64,000 nt of DNA from Micromonospora sp. WMMA1947 (GCF_027497355.1 NZ_CP114909.1:2604001-2668000); one strand, 5' to 3'. Shown: positions 35,893-44,654, counted from the first letter of the stretch. Made by a program: numbers and translations. The notes: a model not told the origin generated them from the sequence alone.

Positions 35893-38421
35893 ATGACCGG
35901 TCGCGACCCGTCCCGGCGGCGTTCGTCGGAGGACGCCTGGATCATCACGGCTCCGTTGGCGTTGATCGCGGTCGCCTGCACGGTGGTGACCGGTCTGGTC
36001 GCCGACGACCCGATCGGCAAGTGGCCGCAGGCGGCACTCCTGCTCGTCCTGATGATCCTGGCCGGCCTGCCGCTGCTGAGTCTGGTCGTCCGTCGGCAGT
36101 CCGTCGGCGTCACGCTCACCGAGCTGCCCCTCGTGCTGGCGCTGTTCTTCCTGCCCCCGCTGACCGTGGTGCTCATCTACACGCTCGCCACGCTCGTGAC
36201 GCACATCCGGCACCGGTTCTCGGCGCCGAAGGTCTGGTTCAACGTCGCCCGGGCCGCAGCCGGCACCTCCCTCGCGGTGCTGCTCCTCCAGGCGATGCCG
36301 CCGATGACCACGGTGGGCCCGCGCACCTGGCTCAGCATCTTCGCGGCCGTCAGCGCGGTCATGCTGGTCAGCATCGCGAGCGTGATGGCGGTGCACGTCC
36401 TGCTGCACGGATGGCAGACCGGGCGGGGCGTGATCCGCAGCGCGGGGACCGCGTTGCTCACCGCGGCGATCAACGTGTCCGTCGGCCTCATCGTGCTGAT
36501 TCTGGTCCGCAGCACCTGGTGGTCCCTGCTCCTGCTCGCCGTGCTCGGCACGGGGCTGGCGTTCGTCTACCGCTCGTACGCGCTGTTCTTCCGCCAGCAC
36601 CGCACGCTCACCGACCTGTACGAGCTGACCCGCGCGGTAGTGGAGAGCGGCCAGAGCGGGACGCTCGCCGACGCCCTGCTGGGCCGGGCGCGAGCGTTGA
36701 TGCAGGCCGAGTACGCCACGCTGTGGCTGCCGGCGCAGGGCCGGCACCCGGAGACGCTCCTCACCGCCCGGGTCGACGACTCCGGTCTGCTGGACGTGGC
36801 GCCGACGCCGAACCGGCTGCGGGAGAAGGTGCGGGACAGCCGGCGGACGGTGGCGGTCGGCCACGGCGTCACGACCGACGGCGAGTTCCGGGCCGAGCTG
36901 GCGGAGCGCCGGGTCAAGGACGCGGTGGTCGTGCCGCTGCGATCAGGTCCGGTGGTGATCGGCACCCTCGAGGTGGCGAACCGCCTGGGCGACGGCAACC
37001 ACTTCACCTCCGCCGACATCGCGCTCCTGGAGACGGTGGCGGCGCACGCCGCGGTCGCTCTGGAGAACTCGCGCCTGGTGGACCGGCTGCGGCACGACGC
37101 CGACCACGACGCGCTGACGAAGCTGCCCAACCGGCGGCGGCTGACCGCCGCGGTGGCCGAGGCGGTGAAGATCGGCGCGCCGGGTGAGGTGGTCGCGTTG
37201 CTGCTCTTCGACGTCGACCGGCTCCGCCAGGTGAACGAGTCGCTGGGCCACGCCGCCGGGGACAAGGTGCTCGTCGAGGTGGCCGAGCGGCTGCGCGCCT
37301 GCGCGCCCTCCTCGGCGCTCGTCGGCCGGGCCGGTGGTGACGAGTTCCTGGTGACGCTCCGGTTGGAGAGCACCGAGGCGGCCCTGGAACTGGCGGCCCA
37401 GCTCCGGGAGCAGATCCGCGACGAGATGGTCTTCGACGCGCTCACCGTGGACGTGGACACGGTGGTCGGCGTGGCCGTCCACCCGGATCACGGCAGCGAC
37501 GCGGTGGCGCTGCTGCAACGCGTCGACCTGGCCGCCACCGCGGCCAAGTCGGTGCCGGGCAGCGTGCAGCTCTACAGCCCCGCGCTGGAGTCGCGGTCGC
37601 TGCGCCGGCTCGGTCTCGCCGGCGACCTGCAACGGGCGCTGGACGACGGCGAGCTGGAGGTCTACTTCCAGCCCAAGGTGACGCTGCGGGACCGGCGCCT
37701 CGTGGGCGTGGAGGGCCTGGCCCGATGGGAGCACCCGGCGCACGGCACCGTCGCGCCGGACGACTTCGTCGCGGTGGCCGAGCACACCGGCCAGCTCGGC
37801 CGGCTCACCGAGTTCGTGCTCCGTGAGAGCCTGCGGCGCAGCCGCGACTGGAGCCACGGCGAACAGCCGCTGTCCGTCGCGGTCAACCTCGCCGCGCGTA
37901 CGCTCACCGACCAGCACTTCCCGGCACTGGTACGCGATCTGCTTGCCGAGTACGGCGTACCGCCGCAGCGGTTGACCCTGGAGGTCACCGAGGCGGGCGT
38001 CCTGGACGGCACCGAACGTCCCATCCCCACCCTGCGCAGCCTCCGTGACCTCGGTGTCCGCCTCTCGGTGGACGACTTCGGCACCGGTAACTCGTCCCTG
38101 GCGCAACTGCGCCGGCTGCCGGTGCACGAGGTGAAGGTGGACCGGTCGTTCGTGCAGGGCATGGCGACCGATCCGGGCGACCTGGCGATCGTCAACGCGG
38201 TGGTGACGCTCTCCCAGCAGTTCGGCCTGGCCGTGGTGGCCGAGGGTGTGGAGAGCGAGCTGACGCTGGAGCTGCTCCAGGACATCGGCTGTGAGATCGG
38301 CCAGGGCTTCCTGTTCAGCCGCCCTCTGCCGTACGAAAGGCTGGAGGCCTGGTTCGGTGCCCAGGTCGACCCGGAGACGGTCGTCGCGGGGGAGCTGCCG
38401 CGCCTGCGAGTGGTGCCCTGA
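35893..38421 (+). CDS. Membrane-anchored GAF-GGDEF-EAL protein (c-di-GMP metabolism)
   Basis: The 842-residue protein has seven or so membrane helices (residues about 15-230), a GAF domain (about 245-395), a GGDEF domain (about 400-560) and an EAL domain (about 575-825). The GGDEF motif is intact (AGGDEF, residue 481), so cyclase activity is plausible; no RxxD inhibitory site is seen five residues upstream. The EAL motif reads EGL (residue 607), while DDFGTG (727) and the KVDRSF block are intact, so phosphodiesterase activity is possible but uncertain. GGAGGAG precedes the ATG. It would make or degrade c-di-GMP at the membrane in response to a GAF or membrane signal. Confidence 0.9.
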   Translation: MTGRDPSRRRSSEDAWIITAPLALIAVACTVVTGLVADDPIGKWPQAALLLVLMILAGLPLLSLVVRRQSVGVTLTELPLVLALFFLPPLTVVLIYTLATLVTHIRHRFSAPKVWFNVARAAAGTSLAVLLLQAMPPMTTVGPRTWLSIFAAVSAVMLVSIASVMAVHVLLHGWQTGRGVIRSAGTALLTAAINVSVGLIVLILVRSTWWSLLLLAVLGTGLAFVYRSYALFFRQHRTLTDLYELTRAVVESGQSGTLADALLGRARALMQAEYATLWLPAQGRHPETLLTARVDDSGLLDVAPTPNRLREKVRDSRRTVAVGHGVTTDGEFRAELAERRVKDAVVVPLRSGPVVIGTLEVANRLGDGNHFTSADIALLETVAAHAAVALENSRLVDRLRHDADHDALTKLPNRRRLTAAVAEAVKIGAPGEVVALLLFDVDRLRQVNESLGHAAGDKVLVEVAERLRACAPSSALVGRAGGDEFLVTLRLESTEAALELAAQLREQIRDEMVFDALTVDVDTVVGVAVHPDHGSDAVALLQRVDLAATAAKSVPGSVQLYSPALESRSLRRLGLAGDLQRALDDGELEVYFQPKVTLRDRRLVGVEGLARWEHPAHGTVAPDDFVAVAEHTGQLGRLTEFVLRESLRRSRDWSHGEQPLSVAVNLAARTLTDQHFPALVRDLLAEYGVPPQRLTLEVTEAGVLDGTERPIPTLRSLRDLGVRLSVDDFGTGNSSLAQLRRLPVHEVKVDRSFVQGMATDPGDLAIVNAVVTLSQQFGLAVVAEGVESELTLELLQDIGCEIGQGFLFSRPLPYERLEAWFGAQVDPETVVAGELPRLRVVP

Positions 38422-38517
38422 CCAGGGCGGACACGCACCTGGGGGATCCGATTTCACCTCCGCGACGCGGTCGTGTACTGTTTCCCCTGCGCGACACCCC
38501 CCGGGGTGATCGGGCAG

Positions 38518-38590
38518 GCCCCCTTAGCTCAGTCGGCAGAGCGTCTCCATGGTAAGGAGAAGGTCTACGGTTCGATTCCGTAAGGGGGCT
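38518..38590 (+). tRNA. tRNA-Thr (GGT)
   Basis: The acceptor GCCCCCT (38518-38524) pairs with AGGGGGC (38583-38589), discriminator T. The anticodon stem TCTCC/GGAGA holds loop ATGGTAA, giving GGT. No CCA is encoded. Confidence 0.95.
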
Positions 38591-38615
38591 CAGAGGGTCC
38601 GGCTGGACCCGCCAC

Positions 38616-38688
38616 GGCGGTGTAGCTCAGATGGCAGAGCAAGCGGCTCATAATCGCTGTGTCGCCGGTTCAAGTCCGGCCACCGCTA
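38616..38688 (+). tRNA. tRNA-Met (CAT), elongator type
   Basis: The acceptor GGCGGTG pairs with CACCGCT (38681-38687), with a terminal G-T wobble, discriminator A. The anticodon loop CTCATAA gives CAT. The T-arm GCCGG/CCGGC is perfect. It lies 25 bases behind tRNA-Thr. The closed first base pair and lack of the three anticodon-stem GC pairs of initiators suggest the elongator. Confidence 0.93.
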
Positions 38689-38817
38689 CTCTCGTCCTCC
38701 GGGCCCAGCCCGGTGGCCGGTGGGATGGGCGCCACAGGCGCCCACTTTGCATGTCCGCGTCGTCAGCGCGTACGCTGACACGCCGTAGTTATCCGTGAGC
38801 GAGGAAGGCACTCCGCC

Positions 38818-38985
38818 GTGGCGAAGGCGACCGATGTCCGGCCGAAGATCACTTTGGCGTGTGTGGAGTGCAAGGAGCGCAACTACATCACGCGCAAGAA
38901 CCGTCGTAACGACCCGGACCGCATCGAGCTGAAGAAGTTCTGCCCCCGGGACGGCAAGCACACCGTCCACCGCGAGACCCGCTGA
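38818..38985 (+). CDS. rpmG: 50S ribosomal protein L33
   Basis: The 55-residue protein matches L33 throughout ([41 protein letters not shown] at the end). The first zinc pair CVEC is present, but the second pair reads CPRD: Asp stands where most zinc-type L33 have Cys. The GTG start gives the usual family length and follows GAGGAAGG by about ten bases. The order tRNA-Thr, tRNA-Met, rpmG, hadA, hadB, tRNA-Trp, secE, nusG is also known from mycobacteria. Confidence 0.93.
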   Translation: MAKATDVRPKITLACVECKERNYITRKNRRNDPDRIELKKFCPRDGKHTVHRETR

Positions 38986-39019
38986 TCGCGGCCGGCGCAG
39001 CCGGCTCGCAGCAGCTTCT

Positions 39020-39080
39020 CGAACGCCGATCCACCTGACGGGTGGCCTCCGGGCCGCCCGACCGGGCGGATCGGCGTTCG
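39020..39080 (+). terminator. Long hairpin between rpmG and hadA-like gene
   Basis: A perfect 13-bp stem (39020-39032 with 39068-39080) encloses a 35-base GC-rich region. It probably ends the rpmG transcript just before the next gene's -10 element. Confidence 0.6.
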
Positions 39081-39104
39081 TGTTCTGCGTGTAGGTTCGG
39101 CGGC

Positions 39105-39551
39105 ATGTCCCTGGACCCGTCCTTCGTCGGCCGGACGTACCCGCCGACCGCCCCCTACCACGTGGGCCGAGAAAAGATCCGCGAGTTCGCCACCGCCGTC
39201 GGCGCGACCGATCCGGCCCACCACGACCCGGAGGCGGCCCGGGCGCTCGGCCACCCCGACGTGGTGGCGCCGCCGACGTTCCCGGTGGTCGTCACGATGG
39301 CGGCGAACCGGCAGATCGTCGAGGACCCGGCGCTCGGCGTCGACTACAGCCGCGTGGTGCACGGCGACCAGCGGTTCGCGTACACCCGGCCGGTGGTGGC
39401 CGGGGACGAGCTGGTGTGTGTGAACACCATCGAGGAGGTCACCACCCGGGGCGGGCACGGTTTCCTGACCACCCGCACGGATGTGAGCACCGTGGACGGT
39501 GAACCGGTGGTCGCCGTCTGGTCCAAGATCGTCGTACGCGGGGAGGCCTGA
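39105..39551 (+). CDS. HadA-like (3R)-hydroxyacyl-ACP dehydratase subunit
   Basis: The 148-residue protein has the FAS1-type dehydratase/hot-dog pattern of HadA: FVGRTYPPTAPYHVGREKIR, DPAHHDPEAARALGHPDVVA and VHGDQRFAYTRPVVAGDEL. In mycobacteria HadA stabilises the catalytic HadB in the fatty-acid-synthase II dehydratase. Here the partner follows four bases downstream. The ATG lies seven bases behind TAGGTT (39092-39097), a leaderless start. Its role in an organism without mycolic acids is not established; general fatty-acid or secondary-metabolite dehydration is possible. Confidence 0.85.
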   Translation: MSLDPSFVGRTYPPTAPYHVGREKIREFATAVGATDPAHHDPEAARALGHPDVVAPPTFPVVVTMAANRQIVEDPALGVDYSRVVHGDQRFAYTRPVVAGDELVCVNTIEEVTTRGGHGFLTTRTDVSTVDGEPVVAVWSKIVVRGEA

Positions 39552-39555
39552 GGAC

Positions 39556-39948
39556 ATGGAGCTGCCCACCCAGACGTACCGGGTGACCCGCGCGGACCTG
39601 GTCCGCTACGCGGGCGCCTCGGGCGACTTCAACCGGATCCACTGGAACGACCGCACCGCCACCGCCGTCGGGCTGCCGGGCGTCATCGCCCACGGCATGT
39701 TCACCATGGCCCTGGTCGGCCGCGCGGTGGCCGGCTGGGCCGGCGCGCCGGACGCGGTGGTCGACTTCGGCGTCCGGTTCACCCGCCCGGTGGTCGTCCC
39801 GGACACCGACGAGGGCACCGAGATCGAGGTGTCGGCGGTGGTCAAGGAGGTCACCGATGCGGGCCTGACCAGGCTCGACATCACCGCCACCTGCCAGGGT
39901 GAGAAGGTGCTGTCACAGGCTCGGGCACTGATCCGTACGACGCGCTGA
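39556..39948 (+). CDS. HadB-like MaoC-domain (3R)-hydroxyacyl-ACP dehydratase
   Basis: The 130-residue MaoC/hydratase-2 protein has the catalytic motif region GDFNRIHWNDRTA (Asp and His as in hydratase 2) followed by LPGVIAHGMFTMALVG. With the upstream HadA-like protein it should form a heterodimeric dehydratase acting on beta-hydroxyacyl-ACP. GGGAGG (39541-39546) lies before the ATG. The two genes form a small operon. No third (hadC-like) gene is present before tRNA-Trp. Confidence 0.87.
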   Translation: MELPTQTYRVTRADLVRYAGASGDFNRIHWNDRTATAVGLPGVIAHGMFTMALVGRAVAGWAGAPDAVVDFGVRFTRPVVVPDTDEGTEIEVSAVVKEVTDAGLTRLDITATCQGEKVLSQARALIRTTR

Positions 39949-39979
39949 GGGTCCGCCCGACGCGCGAGGGGCGGACCGG

Positions 39980-40009
39980 TTGGGAAAGTCGCACGACTAC
40001 CCGTACACT
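39980..40009 (+). promoter_or_regulatory. Promoter for tRNA-Trp / secE
   Basis: TTGGGA (39980-39985) and TACACT (40004-40009) are 18 bases apart, a good fit to the primary sigma consensus, upstream of tRNA-Trp. Confidence 0.6.
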
Positions 40010-40075
40010 GGTCCGCCGTGGGGCAAGTGACCCCCGCTCGGCACAGCGTGTCCGGGTGGAGGTGAGTTGCCGCAC

Positions 40076-40148
<73 letters not shown>

Positions 40149-40362
40149 CGCCTCAGGCCTGACCGTTCCGTGGGTCGCGCCACCCTCACCGGTGGCGTCC
40201 GGCCCGTGGTGGTGGCACCGGTGGGGTGGTTCCGAGGCGTTCGGGCCCTCCCGGCCGGTCCGCCGGCCGCGGCCCGTCGCGGGACGGTTGGTCCGGCCGG
40301 CGTGACCAACACGCCGCGCACGCCGCCCGGCGTGCGACCCCATATCCCGCACGGAGGGCGAA

Positions 40363-40770
40363 GTGGCCAAGAGCAAGCGCCGCGGCGAGGACGACGGCGA
40401 CGAGCGTCTGAACGACGACGCGACCGTCGACGGCGTGGCCGACGACGACGTGGCCGACGACGACGCCACCGACGCGGACGAGCCGGTCGCCCGGGGTGGC
40501 ACCGCGACCCGTAAGCGGGCGCAGGCCGAGCCGGCCGAGGGCCGGAAGACCCGCAAGGACACCGAGCGGATCGGGCTGTTCGCCCGCATCGCGCGGTTCT
40601 TCCGCGAGGTCGTGGCAGAGCTGCGTAAGGTCATCTGGCCGACCCGCAAGGAGCTGCTGACCTACACGGCCGTGGTGGTCACCTTCGTCGCGGTGATGCT
40701 GGCGATCGTGGCCGGCCTGGACTACGGCTTCGCCAAGGCGGTGCTGTGGGTCTTCGGCGAGTCCAGCTGA
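40363..40770 (+). CDS. secE: Preprotein translocase subunit SecE
   Basis: SecE stabilises the SecYEG channel. The 135-residue protein has a long acidic, charged N-terminal extension of about 65 residues (ADDDVADDDATDADE) and then the conserved core: amphipathic helix FFREVVAELRKVIWPTRKEL and one membrane helix (VVVTFVAVMLAIVAGLDYG). The GTG follows GGAGGG by six bases. nusG follows after 35 bases, forming the usual secE-nusG operon. Confidence 0.95.
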   Translation: MAKSKRRGEDDGDERLNDDATVDGVADDDVADDDATDADEPVARGGTATRKRAQAEPAEGRKTRKDTERIGLFARIARFFREVVAELRKVIWPTRKELLTYTAVVVTFVAVMLAIVAGLDYGFAKAVLWVFGESS

Positions 40771-40805
40771 CCTGCGGACAGCGATACTGACGGAAGTGAG
40801 CGAGC

Positions 40806-41528
40806 GTGCCTGAGTACGACGAGACCGCCGGAACCCCGGACGATCAGTCCACGGTGGCGACGGCGGCCAACAACGAGTCGGTCGAGGCCGCCAGCGAGCC
40901 GGAGTTCCCGACCACCGAGCCGGCCCCGGACGAGGACTTCGACCCGGTCGCCGAGCTGCGCCAGAAGCTGCGCTACGCGCCCGGCGACTGGTACGTGGTG
41001 CACTCGTACGCCGGCTACGAGAACAAGGTCAAGACCAACCTCGAGACCCGGATCACCTCCCTCGACATGGAGGACTTCATCTACCAGGTCGAGGTGCCGA
41101 CCCGGGAAGAGGTCGAGGTCAAGAACGGCAAGCGGTCGCAGATCCAGGCGAAGGTCTTCCCGGGCTACATCCTGGTCCGGATGGAGCTGACCGCCGAGTC
41201 CTACTCCTGCGTCCGGAACACCCCGGGTGTCACCGGCTTCGTGGGCGCGACCGACCGGGCCGACCGGCCGGCGCCGCTGAGCCTCGACGAGGTGCTCAAG
41301 TGGCTGGCCCCGGCGGTCGAGACCGAGCAGAAGAAGGCCAAGCCCGAGGTCAAGGTCCTCGACTTCGAGGTCGGCGACTCGGTCACCGTCACCGACGGCG
41401 CGTTCGCGTCGCTGCCGGCGACGATCAGCGAGATCAACGCCGACCAGCAGAAGCTCAAGGTGCTGGTGTCGATCTTCGGCCGGGAGACGCCGGTCGAGCT
41501 GAACTTCAACCAGGTCGCCAAGATCTGA
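40806..41528 (+). CDS. nusG: Transcription antitermination/termination factor NusG
   Basis: NusG binds RNA polymerase and couples transcription with translation or Rho. The 240-residue protein has an acidic N-terminal extension of about 55 residues typical of actinomycetes, the NGN domain ([28 protein letters not shown]) and a KOW domain ([20 protein letters not shown]). The GTG start follows GGAAG. A terminator follows, so rplK is probably transcribed from its own promoter. Confidence 0.96.
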   Translation: MPEYDETAGTPDDQSTVATAANNESVEAASEPEFPTTEPAPDEDFDPVAELRQKLRYAPGDWYVVHSYAGYENKVKTNLETRITSLDMEDFIYQVEVPTREEVEVKNGKRSQIQAKVFPGYILVRMELTAESYSCVRNTPGVTGFVGATDRADRPAPLSLDEVLKWLAPAVETEQKKAKPEVKVLDFEVGDSVTVTDGAFASLPATISEINADQQKLKVLVSIFGRETPVELNFNQVAKI

Positions 41529-41537
41529 CGTACGTCG

Positions 41538-41575
41538 GCACCGGCGGTCACCCTGGAAAGGGTGGCCGCCGGTGC
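41538..41575 (+). terminator. Terminator behind nusG
   Basis: A 17-bp stem with one G-T wobble (41538-41554 with 41559-41575) is capped by a GGAA tetraloop, nine bases after the nusG stop. Confidence 0.75.
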
Positions 41576-41713
41576 GGCGTCTCGACGACCGCCGACCTCT
41601 GCGAAAACTCGGTAGAGGTTTGCGCTACCCTAGAACGTCGGCTGTCCGCACCGTGCTGACCGTGCGCGCCCGCGGACCGGCGAGAATCCCAGTTCCAAGC
41701 CCCAGGAAGAGAC

Positions 41714-42145
41714 ATGCCTCCGAAGAAGAAGCTCGTCAAGACGTTCACGCTTCAGCTGCCGGCGGGCCAGGCCACCCCGGCGCCGCCGGTCGGCCCCGCG
41801 CTCGGCCAGCACGGCGTGAACATCATGGAGTTCTGCAAGTCCTACAACGCGCAGACCGAGTCCCAGCGGGGCGACATCGTCCCCGCCGAGATCAGCGTCT
41901 ACGAGGACCGCACGTTCACCTTCGTGCTGAAGACCCCGCCCGCCGCCCGGCTGCTGATCAAGGCCGCCGGTGTGCAGAAGGGCTCGGGCGTCCCGCACAA
42001 GGAGAAGGTCGGCTCGGTCACCCGCGCCCAGCTGCGTGAGATCGCCGAGAAGAAGATGGCTGACCTCAACGCCAACGACATCGACCAGGCCGAGAAGATC
42101 ATCGCCGGCACCGCCCGGTCGATGGGCCTGACCGTCGCCGACTGA
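41714..42145 (+). CDS. rplK: 50S ribosomal protein L11
   Basis: L11 forms the GTPase-associated centre with L10 and L12 and is the target of thiopeptides. The 143-residue protein shows [20 protein letters not shown] with the proline-rich hinge, and [17 protein letters not shown]. The prolines PxxP in [11 protein letters not shown], where thiostrepton-resistance changes are known, are wild type. The ATG follows AGGAAGAG. rplA follows after 83 bases. Confidence 0.97.
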   Translation: MPPKKKLVKTFTLQLPAGQATPAPPVGPALGQHGVNIMEFCKSYNAQTESQRGDIVPAEISVYEDRTFTFVLKTPPAARLLIKAAGVQKGSGVPHKEKVGSVTRAQLREIAEKKMADLNANDIDQAEKIIAGTARSMGLTVAD

Positions 42146-42228
42146 TCTCGGCACCCGCTCCACCCGATCTGTTCGTGGGAGGGCCGCGAGTGACGCGTGC
42201 CCGCCAGAGACCACAGGAGTCACCAGAA

Positions 42229-42945
42229 ATGCAGCGCAGCAAGAGCTACCGCAAGGCCGCGGACGTCATCGACCGGTCGAAGCTCTACACCCCGGTCGAG
42301 GCCGTCAAGCTGGCCAAGGAGACCACCAACGTCAAGTTCGACGCCACGGTCGAGGTCGCCATGCGCCTCGGCGTCGACCCCCGCAAGGCGGACCAGATGG
42401 TCCGCGGCACGGTCAACCTGCCGCACGGCACCGGTAAGACCGCCCGCGTGATCGTCTTCGCCGCCGGCGCGAAGGCCGAGGAGGCCGTCGCCGCGGGTGC
42501 GGACGAGGTGGGCACCGACGAGCTCGTCGCCCGTATCCAGGGCGGTTGGCTGGACTTCGACGCGGCGATCGCCACGCCCGACCAGATGGCCAAGATCGGC
42601 CGGATCGCGCGGATCCTGGGCCCGCGCGGTCTGATGCCGAACCCGAAGACGGGCACCGTGACGATGGACGTCACCAAGGCCGTCGCGGACATCAAGGGCG
42701 GCAAGATCACCTTCCGGGTGGACAAGCACTCCAACCTGCACCTGATCATCGGCAAGGCCTCCTTCTCGGAGACCCAGCTGGTGGACAACTACGCCGCGGT
42801 GCTGGACGAGGTGCTGCGGGCCAAGCCGTCCGCGGCCAAGGGCACCTACCTCAAGAAGGTCACCCTCACCACCACCATGGGCCCGGGCGTCCCGGTCGAC
42901 CCGAAGGTCGTGAAGAACTTCCAGGAGGCCTCGGCCGAGGGCTGA
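42229..42945 (+). CDS. rplA: 50S ribosomal protein L1
   Basis: L1 binds the L1 stalk of 23S rRNA and moves deacylated tRNA. The 238-residue protein shows [20 protein letters not shown], the [12 protein letters not shown] signature and [18 protein letters not shown]. The ATG at 42229 has AGGAG nine bases upstream; an in-frame start at 42175 is upstream of this RBS and not conserved. It ends in a strong terminator, so rplKA forms an operon separate from rplJL. Confidence 0.97.
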   Translation: MQRSKSYRKAADVIDRSKLYTPVEAVKLAKETTNVKFDATVEVAMRLGVDPRKADQMVRGTVNLPHGTGKTARVIVFAAGAKAEEAVAAGADEVGTDELVARIQGGWLDFDAAIATPDQMAKIGRIARILGPRGLMPNPKTGTVTMDVTKAVADIKGGKITFRVDKHSNLHLIIGKASFSETQLVDNYAAVLDEVLRAKPSAAKGTYLKKVTLTTTMGPGVPVDPKVVKNFQEASAEG

Positions 42946-42960
42946 GCACGCGTACTCCCG

Positions 42961-42998
42961 AACGGGGCCCCGCCACCACGCTGTGGCGGGGCCCCGTT
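42961..42998 (+). terminator. Terminator behind rplA
   Basis: A perfect 16-bp stem (42961-42976 with 42983-42998) closes a CACGCT loop. Confidence 0.8.
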
Positions 42999-43027
42999 CG
43001 TGCGTCCGGTGTGGCACTCTCGGGCTC

Positions 43028-43903
43028 ATGCGGCTCGACGGCGTCTGGCTCCGCTACCACAGGCACGGCCCCTGGGTGCTGCGGCAGGTCGACGTCGCGA
43101 TCGGCCCGGGTGAGGCGGCTGTGGTGCTCGGCCGCAACGGCGCCGGCAAGTCCACGTTGCTCCAGCTCGCCGCCGGGGTGCTGCGCCCGAGCCGGGGCCG
43201 GGTCGCCGACCGCCCGCCGGTCGTCGGCTGGGTGCCGGAGCGCTTCCCCGCCGACCAGCCGTTCACCGTCGGGGCCTACCTGTCCGGGATGGGCCGCGTC
43301 GCCGGCCTGTCCGGCCCCGCCGCCGACCGGGCGGTGCGCCACTGGGTGGAGCGACTGGGCCTGACCCGCTTCCACGACGTGCGCCTGCCGCGGCTGTCGA
43401 AGGGCACCGCGCAGAAGGTCGGCCTGGCGCAGGCGCTGCTGCGCCCGCCCGGCCTGCTGGTGCTCGACGAGCCCTGGGAGAGCCTGGACGCCACCGCCCG
43501 CGAGTCGGTCCCCGAGATCATCGGCGAGGTGCTCGCCGACGGCGGCACCGTGCTGGTCAGCGACCACCGGGGTGAGACGGTCCGGCTCCCGGGCGCCCGG
43601 CACCTGTCGGTCGCCGACGGCACGGTGACCGAGGAGGCGTCGTCGGGCGGCGCGGCCGTCGCCGTGGTCGAGCTGGCGGTGCCGGCCGCCGCGCTGGCCG
43701 CCACCGTCGCCCGCCTGCGCACCGACGGCCACCAGATCCTTCGGGTACGCGAACACGCCGTCCCGCCTCCGGCCACGCACCCGGTGCCGGCCTCCGCCGG
43801 CCCGTCGAGCACCGGCGGGCCGGGCGGCGCGTCCGCCGCTGGTTCCCCGGACCGGGCCGGGGAGTCCGGCCGACCCGGGCCGGCGCCGGAGGTGGCCCGG
43901 TGA
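43028..43903 (+). CDS. ABC transporter ATP-binding protein
   Basis: The 291-residue ATPase shows Walker A GRNGAGKST, a diverged signature LSKGTAQK in place of LSGGQ, and Walker B LLVLDEPW. The C-terminal 60 residues are Pro/Gly/Ser-rich. It pairs with the membrane protein that follows with a GTGA overlap. The ATG lies seven bases behind CACTCT (43015-43020), suggesting a leaderless start. Export is likely because no binding protein is near; the substrate is unknown. The pair is inserted between rplA and rplJ. Confidence 0.85.
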   Translation: MRLDGVWLRYHRHGPWVLRQVDVAIGPGEAAVVLGRNGAGKSTLLQLAAGVLRPSRGRVADRPPVVGWVPERFPADQPFTVGAYLSGMGRVAGLSGPAADRAVRHWVERLGLTRFHDVRLPRLSKGTAQKVGLAQALLRPPGLLVLDEPWESLDATARESVPEIIGEVLADGGTVLVSDHRGETVRLPGARHLSVADGTVTEEASSGGAAVAVVELAVPAAALAATVARLRTDGHQILRVREHAVPPPATHPVPASAGPSSTGGPGGASAAGSPDRAGESGRPGPAPEVAR

Positions 43904-44589
43904 TCGCGTTGGTCCGGCTGCGGCTGACCGGCTTCGTGCGTACCGGCCGGGCGCTGGCACCGGTCCTGGCCGGCCTGCTCGTCCTCGGCGTGCTCTACGG
44001 CGGTGGCCGGGCCCGGCCGGCGGAGGCCTACGGCGTCTCCGCCGTGGTGCTGTTCCCGGTGCTGGCCTGGCAGACGAAGATCCTGCTGGACGTGGAACCC
44101 GACGTGCAGCGCCGGATGGCTCGGGTGGTGGTCGGGCCGGCCCGGGAACGGGCGGCCGGGCTGCTCGCGGCAATGGCGGCGGGGCTCGCCGTGGTGCTCG
44201 TCGCGCTGGTGCTGCCGTGGCCGCTCGGTGGGGTGAGCGCCGCCGTCGGGCCGGGGGAGCGCCCGGTCCTCGTCGGGGTGGCGCTCGGGCTCTGGGCCCA
44301 CCTGCTCGCTCTGCCGGCGGCGGTGGCGCTCGGCGCGCTGGCGAGCCGGGCCGTGACCCGCAGCGCCGGCTACGGGGTGGCCGTGCTGGTCACCGGCGCG
44401 GTCGGGGTCGTGGTGCTCGGGCTCTCCGGCTCGATCGCGCCGTGGCTGGTCCCGCCGGTGATGGCGACCGCGCGGGCGGTCACCGAGCCTGTCGCGGCCG
44501 GCGCCGGTGTGCTCCTCACCGGCTGGGCGGTGGCCTGGACGGCGGTGGCGCTGAGCGGCTACGCCTGGGCGCGTCGCACCCGGGCCTGA
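43900..44589 (+). CDS. ABC transporter membrane subunit, ABC-2-like
   Basis: The 229-residue protein has six hydrophobic segments (VLAGLLVLGVLYGG, VSAVVLFPVLAW, LLAAMAAGLAVVLVALVLPW and three more) and no other domain. Its GTG overlaps the stop of the ATPase gene, so they are coupled. It is probably the permease of a small ABC-2 exporter; substrate unknown. Confidence 0.72.
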   Translation: MIALVRLRLTGFVRTGRALAPVLAGLLVLGVLYGGGRARPAEAYGVSAVVLFPVLAWQTKILLDVEPDVQRRMARVVVGPARERAAGLLAAMAAGLAVVLVALVLPWPLGGVSAAVGPGERPVLVGVALGLWAHLLALPAAVALGALASRAVTRSAGYGVAVLVTGAVGVVVLGLSGSIAPWLVPPVMATARAVTEPVAAGAGVLLTGWAVAWTAVALSGYAWARRTRA

Positions 44590-44619
44590 GCCGGGGTGAC
44601 CGGGAGCACGTCGGGCGAT

Positions 44620-44648
44620 TTGGTGCTGCGGCGCGCGTCGCGTAACCT
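44620..44648 (+). promoter_or_regulatory. Promoter of the rplJL operon
   Basis: TTGGTG (44620-44625) and TAACCT (44643-44648) are 17 bases apart, giving a start near 44655 and a leader of about 250 bases before rplJ. Confidence 0.65.
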
Positions 44649-44654
44649 GGTGCG

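Noticed and set aside
41603-41631. Possible rplK promoter with TACCCT at 41626-41631
   Set aside because: No acceptable -35 hexamer at 16-18 bases; left out as a feature although a promoter somewhere in this gap is likely.
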